A stretch of DNA of 64,000 nt, from positions 62,001-126,000 of the forward strand of contig CAYHFW010000004.1 in NCBI GenBank assembly GCA_964355975.1, in the 5' to 3' direction. Origin of the DNA: F1-60-MAGs104 sp964355975 (GTDB lineage: Bacteria > Planctomycetota > Phycisphaerae > Phycisphaerales > SM1A02). The translations under genes and the position numbers were made by a program. A model generated the notes under the pieces. That model had not been told where the DNA came from, made no database searches, and saw nothing but the letters and a program-made list of their open reading frames with translations. Below, piece by piece: positions 15,960-25,854 of this stretch. The number at the start of each line of letters is the position of its first letter. Position 1 is the stretch's first letter.

Positions 15960-18900
15960 ATGAGCCGCACGACTGACGCAATGCCGACCCTGCACGGGCA
16001 GGAACTTCGCGCATTGACGCTTCGCGTCATGCAAACGCTGCTGACCGCCCCTGCGCAACGCTTGGCAGCGCAGGAGCAACTCGAACGGACAACGAGCAGT
16101 GCGTTGGCTGCAGAACGTCAATTGCATGCAGCGAACGTGCTGTCGATTGCCGACCAGAACAAACACGCACAGAGTGCGGCCGTTGCTGCCCTGCAACTTG
16201 TTCGGAGTGAATCCGACGAGCGCCTCGCACGGCAGATCGCGCGCATCGACGCAAGCCTTGCCGAGGCGCGCAAGACAGAGCAGCGCGAACACCTCAACAA
16301 GCTCGAGGAAATCGAGCGCACCGCAGAGGAAGACGAGTGGACTGCCGACACGATGTTCGAGTCGCAAGAACCGCGACCGCGCGCTGAATTTGAGGAACTG
16401 CGCGCAAACATCGACCGCTTGCTTGCGACCGTGGCTTTGCACGTTGAAAGCGCAGAGTCGATCCTCGTTCGTGCGCATGTGTGCCGTCGAGTGGTTGATG
16501 AGGTGAGTCACAAGCAGAGCGATCCATCTGCATTCACGGTGCTCTCGGCGCAGGCCACAGGTGCTGAACAAATCGTGAGCCGCCTTCGCGGCGAGACCCG
16601 CGCACGCATCCTTCGGCTGATCCTTGTGCATGTGTGCGCATTGGTCGTGTGGAGTGGGCTCGGAATGACAGTCGCAATGCTCGTAGGTACGTTGGCGCCA
16701 GTATCGCCTCTCTTGGGTGGGCTCATCGGCATGGTCGTTGGCGTTGCTGTGCAAGGATTGCTCTATCTGTGGGCGGGCAAACGGTTGCAGAGCGTCGCGA
16801 GCGACCTCAGTGCGATTGAGGTGATCGCAGCAACTGCAGCGCGCGAGTCACTCGAACTCGCAACACAACGCCGCGCCGAACTCGAGAAATTGATTCTCAC
16901 GCGGCATCGGACCGACCGCGCTGAGGCGAAACGCCGCGTGCAACCTGCGACCGCTGAGTTGGACCTTCGACACGCAAAGAAACTGAAGTCGATCAGCGAG
17001 AATGCCTCTGCGTTGCGACGCAATTCGATTGCGCAGCACACCGCCGCCATCACAACCGCCGAGCGTGGCTGTGCCGAGGCGCACAGCCAGTTGCATGCGG
17101 CGAGTGACCAACAAACCGCCGCCGAAGCGGAACGCACTCAACTGCGCACGCAAGCGATTCGCGAACATGATGCGCAGGAGCGATCTCACATCACCAGCCG
17201 ATGGATCGACGCGCGCGACCAGATGGGGCGCGATCTCGCTTCGACAACGCAACTCGACAAGTGCCTCTTTGCACCCTGGACCGACCACACATGGCAGACG
17301 TTCGAGGGAGTGAGCGCGGCGACTGGCGCGGCGAAGATCGGCGCTGTTCGGATTCGCCTCGACACGATCCCGGGAGCAGTTCCGCGAGAAGCAGAACTTG
17401 CATGGCCCACGGGTGCTCCCACCGAGATCTCGCTGCCGATCGTGCTCTCGTTGCCATCCCAGGCATCGCTGCTGATCGAATGTGGGCAGGAAGGTCGTGC
17501 TGCCGGCATCGCATTACTGCAAGAGGCGATGCTGCGAATTCTGACAGCGCTTCCACCGGGATCGGCGCGCTTCACGATCATCGACCCTGTTGGTCTCGGT
17601 GAAGGCTTTGCGGCATTCATGCACCTTGCAGATGAAGCGGAACACCTGATTGGCGAGCGCATTTGGACAGATGGACGGCATATCGAACAGCGGCTGAGCG
17701 ACCTGTGCGCGCACATGGAAACGGTGATACAGAAGTTTCTGCGCAATGAGTTCGCCAACCTTGACGAGTACAACCGCCAAGCCGGTGAAATTGCCGAGCC
17801 GTACCGGTTTCTCGTCTTCTGTGACTTTCCGTCGAATGTCTCTGAGATCGCAGCGCGGCGACTTGCGAGCATCGTCAACAGTGGCGCACGATGTGGTGTC
17901 TTCACCATCATTCTGCGCGACACGCGGCAGGCGATTCCCGTTGGGATTGACCTGCAAGACATTCGCACGCGGTCGCTTTGCTTGCAATGGAAGGAGGACG
18001 CGTACGTCGTTGATCACGAACCGATCAATCAGTTCGATTTCACCACCGAACCGCTGCCATCCAATGAGACAACAATGGAACTGTTGCGGCGGATTGCACG
18101 GACTGCAAAGAGAGCAAAGCGGGTCGAAGTGCCATTCTCGGCAATCGCGCCGCGCGACGACGCGATCTGGAGCGAGTCGGCAGCGCAGACGATTCAAGTT
18201 GCACTCGGAAGGTCTGGCGCGAGTCGCCTTCAACAGATCACGCTTGGTGTTGGCACGAGTCAACACGCACTGATCGCCGGGAAAACTGGCTCTGGAAAGT
18301 CGACGCTGTTTCATGCACTCATCACAAATCTCGCACTGCGGTACAGCCCCGACGAGGCTGAGTTGTGGCTGATCGATTTCAAAAAGGGTGTCGAGTTTCG
18401 AACATATGCCACGAACGCGCTGCCGCATGCGCGCGCTGTCGCAGTTGAGAGTGACCGCGAGTTCGGGCTCTCTGTGCTGCGCGGCCTCGACGTCGAATTG
18501 CGCCGCCGTGGCGAGATCTTTCGCGAGAAATCGGTGCAAGACCTCGCTGGCTACCGCCGCCTGCGCGCAGATGAAGTTATTCCGCGCTCGCTGCTGATCG
18601 TCGATGAGTTTCAAGAACTCTTCACAGAGGATGACAAGATCTCTGAAGAGTCGGCGCTTCTGCTCGATCGACTTGTGCGGCAGGGTCGTGCATTTGGGAT
18701 GCATGTGATCTTGGGTTCGCAAACTCTTGGTGGTGCGTATTCGATCGCACGCGCGACGATGGGACAAATGGCTATTCGCATCGCACTGCAGTGCAATGAA
18801 GCTGATTCGCAACTCATTCTGTCGGATGACAATGTTGCGGCGCGGCTTCTGTCGCGTCCCGGCGAGGCGATCTACAACGATGCTGGTGGGCTGGTCGAGG

Positions 18901-19865
18901 GCAACAATCCGTTTCAAGTTGTCTGGCTTCCCGATGAGGAGCGCGATCGCGTGCTCGCGAAGGTGCGCGCACACGCTGCGAGCCATCCGCCCAAGCGCCA
19001 ATCTGAACTGATCTTGTTTGAAGGCAACGCCCCCGCTCATTTTGAAGCGAATCGGCCGATGCGCCTAGCGCGCGCCCGCGCACTGCAACACACACCAAGT
19101 GGACCACCACTGCTCTGGTTCGGCGATGCGATTTCGATCAAAGATCCAACCGCGGTCGCGCTGCGCCGCCAGACCGGCACAAACATCATGCTCGTTGGAC
19201 AGCGCGAAGACGCGGCGCTAGCGCTCGCGGCGGCATCGATGGTTTCGCTTGCCGCACAGTTTCAGCCAGCGCACGCGCAGGTGATCCTCTTGGACGGCAC
19301 TCCCCCTGACGATGCGACCTTTGGCCATCTTGCTGCGCTGCACGCGCAACTTGGACTTGCAGGAGAGTCGGGTGGATTGCGCGACTGCGATGCGATGCTC
19401 GCTCGCGCAACTGCCGAACTTGCACGCAGACAGAGTGATCTGACGACGACCCCCGCGCCGTGTCTTGTGCTCGTGCATGCGATCCACCGCTTTCGCACTC
19501 TTCGCCGCAATGAAGATGACTACAGTTTCTCGTCTTCGAGCGACGCAGCGCCCAGTTCTGACCGACTCTTGGCGGCGCTGCTGCGTGACGGTCCTGCGCT
19601 TGGAATGCACATCATGGTGACCTGCGACAGCGCGGCGAATCTTGCCCGCTGCTTCGACCGAAACGCAATTCGTGAGTTTGAGTGGCGCATGCTCTTTCAA
19701 GTGAGCGCATCAGATTCGAGCACGCTCATCGATTCGCCAGTTGCCAGCAGATTGGGGCCGCAGCGAGTGCTGTTGCATAGCGAAGAATCAGGAACACAGG
19801 AGAAGTTCCGACCCTATGCGTGGCCGACCCAGCATTGGCTGACCGCGTTCTTCGCGCGCGCGTGA
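15960..19865 (+). CDS. membrane-anchored FtsK/SpoIIIE-type ATPase, type VII secretion-like
   Basis: 1301 residues. Order: N-terminal coiled coil (about 20-130); two membrane helices at about 217-272; a second coiled coil (about 290-420); a degenerate ATPase-like module (from about 480, LLIECGQEGRAAG in the Walker A position); a canonical FtsK/SpoIIIE ATPase with Walker A GKTGSGKST (774-782) and Walker B LLIVDEFQE (D882, E883); and a third, degenerate module (GTNIMLVGQREDAALAL near 1073). Tandem modules on a membrane anchor resemble EssC/EccC motors. No FHA domain is seen. ATG 15960 is preferred over TTG 15930 because of the TACACT box. Last gene of the WXG100-like cluster; tRNA-Val follows 21 bases on. 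Confidence 0.8.
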   Translation: MSRTTDAMPTLHGQELRALTLRVMQTLLTAPAQRLAAQEQLERTTSSALAAERQLHAANVLSIADQNKHAQSAAVAALQLVRSESDERLARQIARIDASLAEARKTEQREHLNKLEEIERTAEEDEWTADTMFESQEPRPRAEFEELRANIDRLLATVALHVESAESILVRAHVCRRVVDEVSHKQSDPSAFTVLSAQATGAEQIVSRLRGETRARILRLILVHVCALVVWSGLGMTVAMLVGTLAPVSPLLGGLIGMVVGVAVQGLLYLWAGKRLQSVASDLSAIEVIAATAARESLELATQRRAELEKLILTRHRTDRAEAKRRVQPATAELDLRHAKKLKSISENASALRRNSIAQHTAAITTAERGCAEAHSQLHAASDQQTAAEAERTQLRTQAIREHDAQERSHITSRWIDARDQMGRDLASTTQLDKCLFAPWTDHTWQTFEGVSAATGAAKIGAVRIRLDTIPGAVPREAELAWPTGAPTEISLPIVLSLPSQASLLIECGQEGRAAGIALLQEAMLRILTALPPGSARFTIIDPVGLGEGFAAFMHLADEAEHLIGERIWTDGRHIEQRLSDLCAHMETVIQKFLRNEFANLDEYNRQAGEIAEPYRFLVFCDFPSNVSEIAARRLASIVNSGARCGVFTIILRDTRQAIPVGIDLQDIRTRSLCLQWKEDAYVVDHEPINQFDFTTEPLPSNETTMELLRRIARTAKRAKRVEVPFSAIAPRDDAIWSESAAQTIQVALGRSGASRLQQITLGVGTSQHALIAGKTGSGKSTLFHALITNLALRYSPDEAELWLIDFKKGVEFRTYATNALPHARAVAVESDREFGLSVLRGLDVELRRRGEIFREKSVQDLAGYRRLRADEVIPRSLLIVDEFQELFTEDDKISEESALLLDRLVRQGRAFGMHVILGSQTLGGAYSIARATMGQMAIRIALQCNEADSQLILSDDNVAARLLSRPGEAIYNDAGGLVEGNNPFQVVWLPDEERDRVLAKVRAHAASHPPKRQSELILFEGNAPAHFEANRPMRLARARALQHTPSGPPLLWFGDAISIKDPTAVALRRQTGTNIMLVGQREDAALALAAASMVSLAAQFQPAHAQVILLDGTPPDDATFGHLAALHAQLGLAGESGGLRDCDAMLARATAELARRQSDLTTTPAPCLVLVHAIHRFRTLRRNEDDYSFSSSSDAAPSSDRLLAALLRDGPALGMHIMVTCDSAANLARCFDRNAIREFEWRMLFQVSASDSSTLIDSPVASRLGPQRVLLHSEESGTQEKFRPYAWPTQHWLTAFFARA

Positions 19866-19871
19866 CGCCGC

Positions 19872-19877
19872 TATGCT
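19872..19877 (+). promoter_or_regulatory. possible -10 box of tRNA-Val(TAC)
   Basis: TATGCT ends 9 bases before the mature tRNA. The same 10-base word GCTATGCTTG lies at the same place before tRNA-Arg (40263-40272). No -35 was recognised. Confidence 0.4.
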
Positions 19878-19886
19878 TGATCCTTC

Positions 19887-19960
19887 GGGCGCTTAGCTCA
19901 GCTGGCTAGAGCACTGCCCTTACATGGCAGGTGTCACAGGTTCGAATCCTGTAGCGCTCA
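19887..19960 (+). tRNA. tRNA-Val (anticodon TAC)
   Basis: The cloverleaf is complete. Acceptor GGGCGCU pairs with AGCGCUC, the D stem is GCUC/GAGC, and the anticodon stem CUGCC/GGCAG has loop CUUACAU (anticodon UAC, valine). The T stem is ACAGG/CCUGU. The discriminator is A and CCA is not encoded. It is a second valine isoacceptor besides the one at 275-348. Confidence 0.96.
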
Positions 19961-19991
19961 TTTCGACCGTTTTGTTTTGCTCTGGACTCCC

Positions 19992-21908
19992 ATGCGACAC
20001 CTTCGAACCTGCGTGCATCTCAGTTGGATGAATCCATCGTGGCTGAGTCCATGCTGGATGATCATCACTGCACTCGCGGCGCTGATGATCGTGGGATGTT
20101 CAAACATTGAAAAGGCTGACCCGACAATCGCTACCAAGCGCGCTGGGCGCCCACCGATCCCGCTCGATGTCGACCCGATCATGCGCGGTACTGTCGCGAG
20201 CGAGACCATCGTGACGGGATATCTGCCCGTTGTTGTGCGCGGCTATGGATTTGTGACGGGGCTCAAGGGAACGGGCAGCAAGACTGCACCCGCCGAAGTT
20301 CGCCAATACATCCTGCGCGAGATGGCACGGCGCGGAGTTGGTGATCCCAACAATCAGGGACACTCTTGGCAGCCAGAACAGTTGCTGAGTTCTGAAGACT
20401 CAGCGATCGTCATCGTCGAAGCGCTCATCCCAGCGGGTGCACCGCGCAGCACGAAGTTTGATGTGCGTGTTTACGCCGCGCCCGGAACTGCAACGACAAG
20501 CCTCGAAGGCGGAAACTTGTGGACGACCGACTTGCGACCGGGAGTGCTGCTTGTAGGAAGTAAAGAAGCGCAGATGCTCGCGCAGGCGAAGGGTCCAATC
20601 GTGATCAATCCATTTTCGGATGGAAGTCAAGCAAACAGTTCGACGATCAATCGACTCAGTGGCCGAGTGCTCAACGGCGGAATTTCGACGAAAGAACTTC
20701 CGGTCAAGTTGGTGATGGCGACGCCGAGCCACTCGCGCGCGCGATTGATCGCCAGTGCGATCAACTCGAACTATCCACGCGAACCATCACAGCGGGGAGA
20801 AACAGCGCAGGGAATGTCGGGCGAATTGATCAAGGTGTCCGTTCCGCCATCGTGGAAACTGCGCTCTGATCACTTCGTCGATCTCTTGCGCCACACATCT
20901 GTCAACGTTGGACCCATCGATGCGACGGCCGCAGGGGTCGCGAAGGCTGTGACGAACAACCCCGGCGCCGCGAAGGCGGCTGCGATGCGCTGGGAGGCTC
21001 TCGGCAAGAAGAGTCTCGCGTCGATTCGTCCGCTCTATGACTATCCCGAGGAGCAGCCGCGCTTTGCTGCGCTCGAGGCTGGAGCGAATCTCGACGATGC
21101 GCTCGTCGTGCCACATCTCCTCAAACTCGCGACGTCGGGAAGCGCTGAATTGCGCGTTCCCGCGATTCGCCTGCTCGACCGGATGAGCATCAATCCGGCG
21201 ATTGATGTGGGGCTGCGCCCGCTCCTCAATGACAGCGACATCGATGTTCGTCTCACGGCCTATGAGGTGCTTCGCACACGTGGCGATCCGATCATTCAGC
21301 GGCGCACGGTTGGCAAGAAATTTTACATCGATGTCGTGCCGAGCACGATTCCCATGATTTATGTGAAACAGTCTGGCGAGCCGACCGTGGTGATCTTTGA
21401 TGAAGCGATGCAAGTCAAGATGCCCATGACGCTTCGAACATGGGATGGTCGCCTGATGTTCAAGGGGGATCCTGAAAAGGACGAGCTCGAGGTCTTCTAC
21501 CGTGCGTCTGAAGGGGGCGAACCACTCGTCGACGATGTCCGACCGAACGTGGCAGAAGTGACTCGTTTTCTAGGCCATTCGATGGATCCTGCCCACCCTG
21601 CTCCTGGCATGTCGATGTCGTACAGCCAAGTGATCGGCGCGCTCTATGCACTGTGGGAGGGTGGCTACATACCAGGCATTTTTAAAGTTGAGCAAGACCG
21701 AATTCTTGCGGCGATCGCGAAGGCGGGTGCAGAAGCCGAACGAACGGATCGCCCAGAGTTCATCGAAGACGAGAAGGAACCTGAGAGTGCGGGTGCGGCG
21801 ACGGCAGGCGCGGTGGTTCCAGGGTTGACGCCGAGCGCTTCGACCCCGCCAAATTCGGCGGGGCAACTTGATCCCAACGCGCCAAGACGCGATACTGTAC
21901 CCCGCTAG
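19992..21908 (+). CDS. FlgI-like (P-ring domain) lipoprotein
   Basis: 638 residues. The N-terminus has a lipoprotein-type signal, AALMIVGCSN, so the protein should be anchored to a membrane facing the periplasm. The following region carries VVRGYGFVTGLKGTGSK and KFDVRVYAAPGTATTSLEGG, closely resembling the GYGLVVGLNGTG and DVTVSSLGDATSLQGG patterns of flagellar P-ring protein FlgI. A middle part (about residues 330-430) looks like HEAT-type helical repeats, and the tail is acidic and Pro-rich. No flagellar gene is near, so a flagellar role is doubtful. Start alternatives are TTG 19977, ATG 20028 and ATG 20058. Confidence 0.65.
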   Translation: MRHLRTCVHLSWMNPSWLSPCWMIITALAALMIVGCSNIEKADPTIATKRAGRPPIPLDVDPIMRGTVASETIVTGYLPVVVRGYGFVTGLKGTGSKTAPAEVRQYILREMARRGVGDPNNQGHSWQPEQLLSSEDSAIVIVEALIPAGAPRSTKFDVRVYAAPGTATTSLEGGNLWTTDLRPGVLLVGSKEAQMLAQAKGPIVINPFSDGSQANSSTINRLSGRVLNGGISTKELPVKLVMATPSHSRARLIASAINSNYPREPSQRGETAQGMSGELIKVSVPPSWKLRSDHFVDLLRHTSVNVGPIDATAAGVAKAVTNNPGAAKAAAMRWEALGKKSLASIRPLYDYPEEQPRFAALEAGANLDDALVVPHLLKLATSGSAELRVPAIRLLDRMSINPAIDVGLRPLLNDSDIDVRLTAYEVLRTRGDPIIQRRTVGKKFYIDVVPSTIPMIYVKQSGEPTVVIFDEAMQVKMPMTLRTWDGRLMFKGDPEKDELEVFYRASEGGEPLVDDVRPNVAEVTRFLGHSMDPAHPAPGMSMSYSQVIGALYALWEGGYIPGIFKVEQDRILAAIAKAGAEAERTDRPEFIEDEKEPESAGAATAGAVVPGLTPSASTPPNSAGQLDPNAPRRDTVPR

Positions 21909-21978
21909 CGTCGTGGTCCCTTCGGGAGAAGATAATCCACGGATGGTCAGTTGATCGGAATTGCGACAGGAGGTCGGC

Positions 21979-24900
21979 GTGCGTCTTTCCAAACTCATAT
22001 TGAGCGGTTTTAAGAGTTTCGCTGATCACACCGAATTTCGCTTTGACGAACCGATCATCGGGATCGTTGGACCCAACGGCTGCGGCAAGAGCAATGTTGT
22101 TGATGCAATCAAGTGGGTGCTTGGCGAACGAAGTGCCAAGAGCCTGCGCGGTGGTGCGATGGTCGATGTCATCTTCGCAGGAAGTGCAGTCCGCAAACCG
22201 ATGGGATGCGCGACGGTATCGCTCGTCTTTGAAAATCTCGTACTGGCTGCGCCGCGCAGTGCACCGGCTGCGACTGGCGACCTCGCGCCGTCCGATGGGT
22301 CAGAAGTTGTGGAATCACAGACCGGCGATCAGGTTGAATCTCACGATGAAGAGCCTGCGATTGTGCAGCGCGCCCACGTGCGACACCGTGCCCTCCCAGT
22401 CGATGCAGATGAAGTGAACGTCACGCGCCGGCTCTATACCGATGGGCGATCTGAATATCTGATCAATGCGCGCAAGGTGCGACTGCGCGACATCAAAGAA
22501 CTCTTTATGGACACAGGAATCGGCACTGATGCCTATTCCATTATTGAACAAGGCAAGGTTGCGGCACTGCTCGAGGCGAATCCCGCCGAGCGCCGAGCAA
22601 TCCTTGAAGAAGCAGCCGGAGTCTCGAAGTTTCGCGCCCGGAAAGAAGAAGCGTCTCGAAAACTCGAACTCGCTGAAAAGAATCTGGTTGTTCTGCGCGA
22701 GCAACTCTCAGGTGCTGAGCGCCGGTTGCGAATTGTTCGCGGACAAGCCGAGAAGGCCAAGCGGTTCGTCGAACTCGACGCGCGCCGTCGAGCGATTCGT
22801 TCAGCGCTGACCTTCGATCAGTACTTTGAACACCGCACAAAGTTGACAGGAGCCGAAGAGTCGGTGGTCACGGCTGAGGCGGCGCGCAATTCGCTGACCC
22901 AATCGCTTGAGCAGGCAGAAGACAACAAGCGTCAGCGCGAAACGGAACGCGACAGCGTGATGCAGAAACAGCAGGGCCTCGAGCGGGAACGCCTTGAAGC
23001 CGCTTCTGCAGTCAAGCAAGCGCAGCAACGATGCGAGTTTTCGCAGCAGTCGCTCGATGAAACCCGCGCAGCACTCGAGCAGGACGCAACCGCAATTGGA
23101 GCGCTCGATGCGCGCATCGCACAACACGCTGACCAACTCGCTGAACTCTCATTGGCAGTCGTAGCCGCAGTCCAAGCAGTGGCGCACGCCGAAGAGGAGA
23201 ATTCGAAGGCTGAGGAAGCTCGTGCGCAGCAAGTTTCTCTTGCCTCTGCGGCGCGAGGAGACGACTTGCGCTGGCGCGAAGAACATCTCGCCCTTGAGCG
23301 CGAGAAGTCGCGCCTCGCAGCGCGGCGACAAGCAGCCGATGTGCGTCTGGCTTCGATCGCAGAAGAGTCTGCTCGCATCACAGCACGCGAGGGCGAGCAG
23401 ACGCGCGAGATGGTTGTGCATGTTGGCGCGCGCGACACAGCGATCGCCCGACGGGCAGAGTTCCAAACGGCTGCTGAGGCTGTGCAGGCAGAAGTCTCTG
23501 CCGAACTGCGCAGCATTGAGTCTTACGGTGAAGAAGGCATCGCAATGAGCGCGCGACTCACGAGCCTGCGAGATGATCGCACGCGCGACGAGAGTCGTCG
23601 TGCAGTGCTCGAAGAGATGGAACTCGCGCGCGAAGGATTCGGCATCGCCGCGCAGGCAGTGCTCACCGACACAACGCGCTTTCCGACGGTGAAGGGTGCC
23701 CTTGGGGACCTGCTCTCGACCGACCGCGTGCATGCCATCGCAGTCGAGGCCGCACTCGGATCGTGGGTGGAATGTCTCGTGGTCGAAGGTTCGCTCGATG
23801 CGACTCCCCTGCTTGCGCAAGCATGCGAACTCGATGGGCGCGTGACGTTCGTGCCGATGAATCCAACTGAGTCGCACACCGCTGTTGCGAGCGCTTGTCC
23901 TCCAGGAGCGCAGTCGCTCAGCGCCGTGCTTCACATGTCGGGTGGTGCACGCGGTCTCGTCGAGAGCGTGCTGAGTCAAACATGGCTCGTTGCTGACCTC
24001 GCGACGGCACTGAATCTCGTCAAGGATGCCCCACCATCGGCGCGCTTCGTCACGATGGCTGGCGAAGTGATCGATGCGTTGGGCGCGGTCACTGTGGGAC
24101 GCCTGCGTGGCGGTGGCGGTGGTTCGGTGAGCCGCCGAGCTGAACTGACAGATCTTGTCGCATCGATCCAAGTGTTGAACGCTCGCATCAGCGACCTTGA
24201 GAGTGATGCATCTCGCATTGAAGCGCTCGGAGTCGCCGCGAAGGGACGTCACGATGAGCGCGATCGCGCGCTGCAACTTTCGCGACGAACAGTCATCGAG
24301 TGCGAGTTTCAAACAGCCCGTGCTGAACAGTTCATCACGCGCATCGAGCGCGAACAGGCATCGCTTCGCTTCGAGGCGGCGGATATCGAACGGCGCAATC
24401 AAGCCGCGGCTGAAGAGCACGCTCTGATTTGTCAGCGGTTGACCGCGGCCGACGAGGCGCTCGCCACCGCCGACACGAACGCGATGGCTGCCCGGGATGC
24501 TGCAGCGATGAGCCAACGCGTGCTCGATAGCGCGCAAGAAGCACTCTCAACGGCACGCCTGGCACTCGGCGCTGCTACGAGCCAAGCGGGTGTTGCCCGC
24601 CGTGAACAGTCACTGATCGAAACGGCGTTGCAAGAGTCGAGGCGTCAACGCACGACGGCAGAAGATCACCTTCGCCGCCGCGAGGCGCACATCGAGACGC
24701 TCGAAGAGTCGATCGCTGAGGCGCGCACGCTTGCAGGGCGCGATCAGCAGAAACATGACAACATTGCGGTCGCACTTGCCGATCTGGCACAGGCGCTTTC
24801 GATGGCGGTTGTCGCCAACGATGAAGCTGGCGAGTCGCTTCGAGCGCTGCGCGAATCAGCATCCGAAACCGAACGCCAGTGGAGCGAAGCAGAACTTGCC

Positions 24901-25800
24901 CGACGCGAGTGCTCAATGCGGCTCGAGACGCTCACCGCACAGGCGCGCGAAGAACTTGGGCTTGAACTCGACACGCTCTGGGCGGCGCACATCGCCGAAC
25001 GCGAGTCTGGTGCATTCGTACTCGCTGACCGTGCTGTTGCGTCGTTCGAAGCAGATCAACTGCGCGATGAGATTCGCTCGCTTGGAAATGTGAATCTCGA
25101 CGCGATGACTGAATTGACCGAACTCGAGACACGCACCCAAGAGCTCGCCAACCAACTCACTGACATCGATCTCGCGAAGGGGCATCTCGAGACTCTCGTC
25201 GTCGAACTCGACAAGACGAGTCGCGTGCAGTTCGAAGAGACCTTCAACACAGTGCGTGAGAACTTTGGTGGCACCAACGGAATGTTCCGCAGACTCTTCG
25301 GCGGTGGAAGCGCCGACATGTATTTGCTTCCTCTCGAAGATGGCACCATCGACTGGCTCGCATCTGGCATTGAGATTCGCGCCAAGCCTCCAGGGAAGGA
25401 ACCACGAATCATCACCCAACTTTCGGGCGGTGAGAAGTCGATGACGACGGTCGCGCTGCTCTTGGCAATCTTCAAGAGCAAGCCCGCACCGTTTTGCATC
25501 CTCGACGAAGTCGATGCCGCACTCGACGAGGCCAATGTTGAGCGATTCTGTAACGCGCTCAGCGGATTCCTCGACGAAAGTCACTTCATCGTGATCACCC
25601 ATCACAAGCGCACGATGCAAGCGTGTCACCGACTGCATGGAGTCACCATGCCACAGCGCGGGGTCTCGAAGCGCGTCAGCGTGCGATTCGAACAGGTCGG
25701 AGCGGGTGGGCGAATCGCCGACTCAGCTGTGCAGGACGACGCTGAGGATGGGGTGCCGTCCCAACCGCTCTCAGCGACCGCCGCACACGCGCAGTCGTAA
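21979..25800 (+). CDS. smc: chromosome segregation ATPase SMC
   Basis: Condensin core protein that organises and segregates the chromosome. 1273 residues. The N-terminal ATPase half has Walker A GIVGPNGCGKSN (G31-N39). Two long coiled-coil arms flank a hinge at about residues 555-710 (ALGDLLSTDRVHAIAVEAAL). The C-terminal half has the ABC signature LSGGEKSM near 1148 and Walker B FCILDEVDAALDEAN near 1172. A 60-residue acidic insertion occurs near residue 100. GTG 21979 has AGGAGG five bases before it; TTG 21961 is less likely. No scpA or scpB is adjacent. Confidence 0.95.
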   Translation: MRLSKLILSGFKSFADHTEFRFDEPIIGIVGPNGCGKSNVVDAIKWVLGERSAKSLRGGAMVDVIFAGSAVRKPMGCATVSLVFENLVLAAPRSAPAATGDLAPSDGSEVVESQTGDQVESHDEEPAIVQRAHVRHRALPVDADEVNVTRRLYTDGRSEYLINARKVRLRDIKELFMDTGIGTDAYSIIEQGKVAALLEANPAERRAILEEAAGVSKFRARKEEASRKLELAEKNLVVLREQLSGAERRLRIVRGQAEKAKRFVELDARRRAIRSALTFDQYFEHRTKLTGAEESVVTAEAARNSLTQSLEQAEDNKRQRETERDSVMQKQQGLERERLEAASAVKQAQQRCEFSQQSLDETRAALEQDATAIGALDARIAQHADQLAELSLAVVAAVQAVAHAEEENSKAEEARAQQVSLASAARGDDLRWREEHLALEREKSRLAARRQAADVRLASIAEESARITAREGEQTREMVVHVGARDTAIARRAEFQTAAEAVQAEVSAELRSIESYGEEGIAMSARLTSLRDDRTRDESRRAVLEEMELAREGFGIAAQAVLTDTTRFPTVKGALGDLLSTDRVHAIAVEAALGSWVECLVVEGSLDATPLLAQACELDGRVTFVPMNPTESHTAVASACPPGAQSLSAVLHMSGGARGLVESVLSQTWLVADLATALNLVKDAPPSARFVTMAGEVIDALGAVTVGRLRGGGGGSVSRRAELTDLVASIQVLNARISDLESDASRIEALGVAAKGRHDERDRALQLSRRTVIECEFQTARAEQFITRIEREQASLRFEAADIERRNQAAAEEHALICQRLTAADEALATADTNAMAARDAAAMSQRVLDSAQEALSTARLALGAATSQAGVARREQSLIETALQESRRQRTTAEDHLRRREAHIETLEESIAEARTLAGRDQQKHDNIAVALADLAQALSMAVVANDEAGESLRALRESASETERQWSEAELARRECSMRLETLTAQAREELGLELDTLWAAHIAERESGAFVLADRAVASFEADQLRDEIRSLGNVNLDAMTELTELETRTQELANQLTDIDLAKGHLETLVVELDKTSRVQFEETFNTVRENFGGTNGMFRRLFGGGSADMYLLPLEDGTIDWLASGIEIRAKPPGKEPRIITQLSGGEKSMTTVALLLAIFKSKPAPFCILDEVDAALDEANVERFCNALSGFLDESHFIVITHHKRTMQACHRLHGVTMPQRGVSKRVSVRFEQVGAGGRIADSAVQDDAEDGVPSQPLSATAAHAQS

Positions 25801-25854
25801 CATCGCATCAGTCGTCGATCTCTCCACACGAAGTTTCACAGAGGAGCCTCTTTC

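Noticed and set aside
17514..19040. 508-codon open frame antisense to the FtsK-type ATPase
   Set aside because: Low-complexity Arg/Cys/His-rich shadow of a high-GC gene; the plus-strand gene has clear motifs.
14626..19960. Secretion-like locus as a tRNA-inserted mobile island
   Set aside because: I found no integrase and no direct repeat of the tRNA 3' end near the other boundary; flanking and internal sequence look alike in composition.
23149..24537. 462-codon open frame antisense to smc
   Set aside because: Shadow of the SMC coiled-coil coding region, with no domain pattern.
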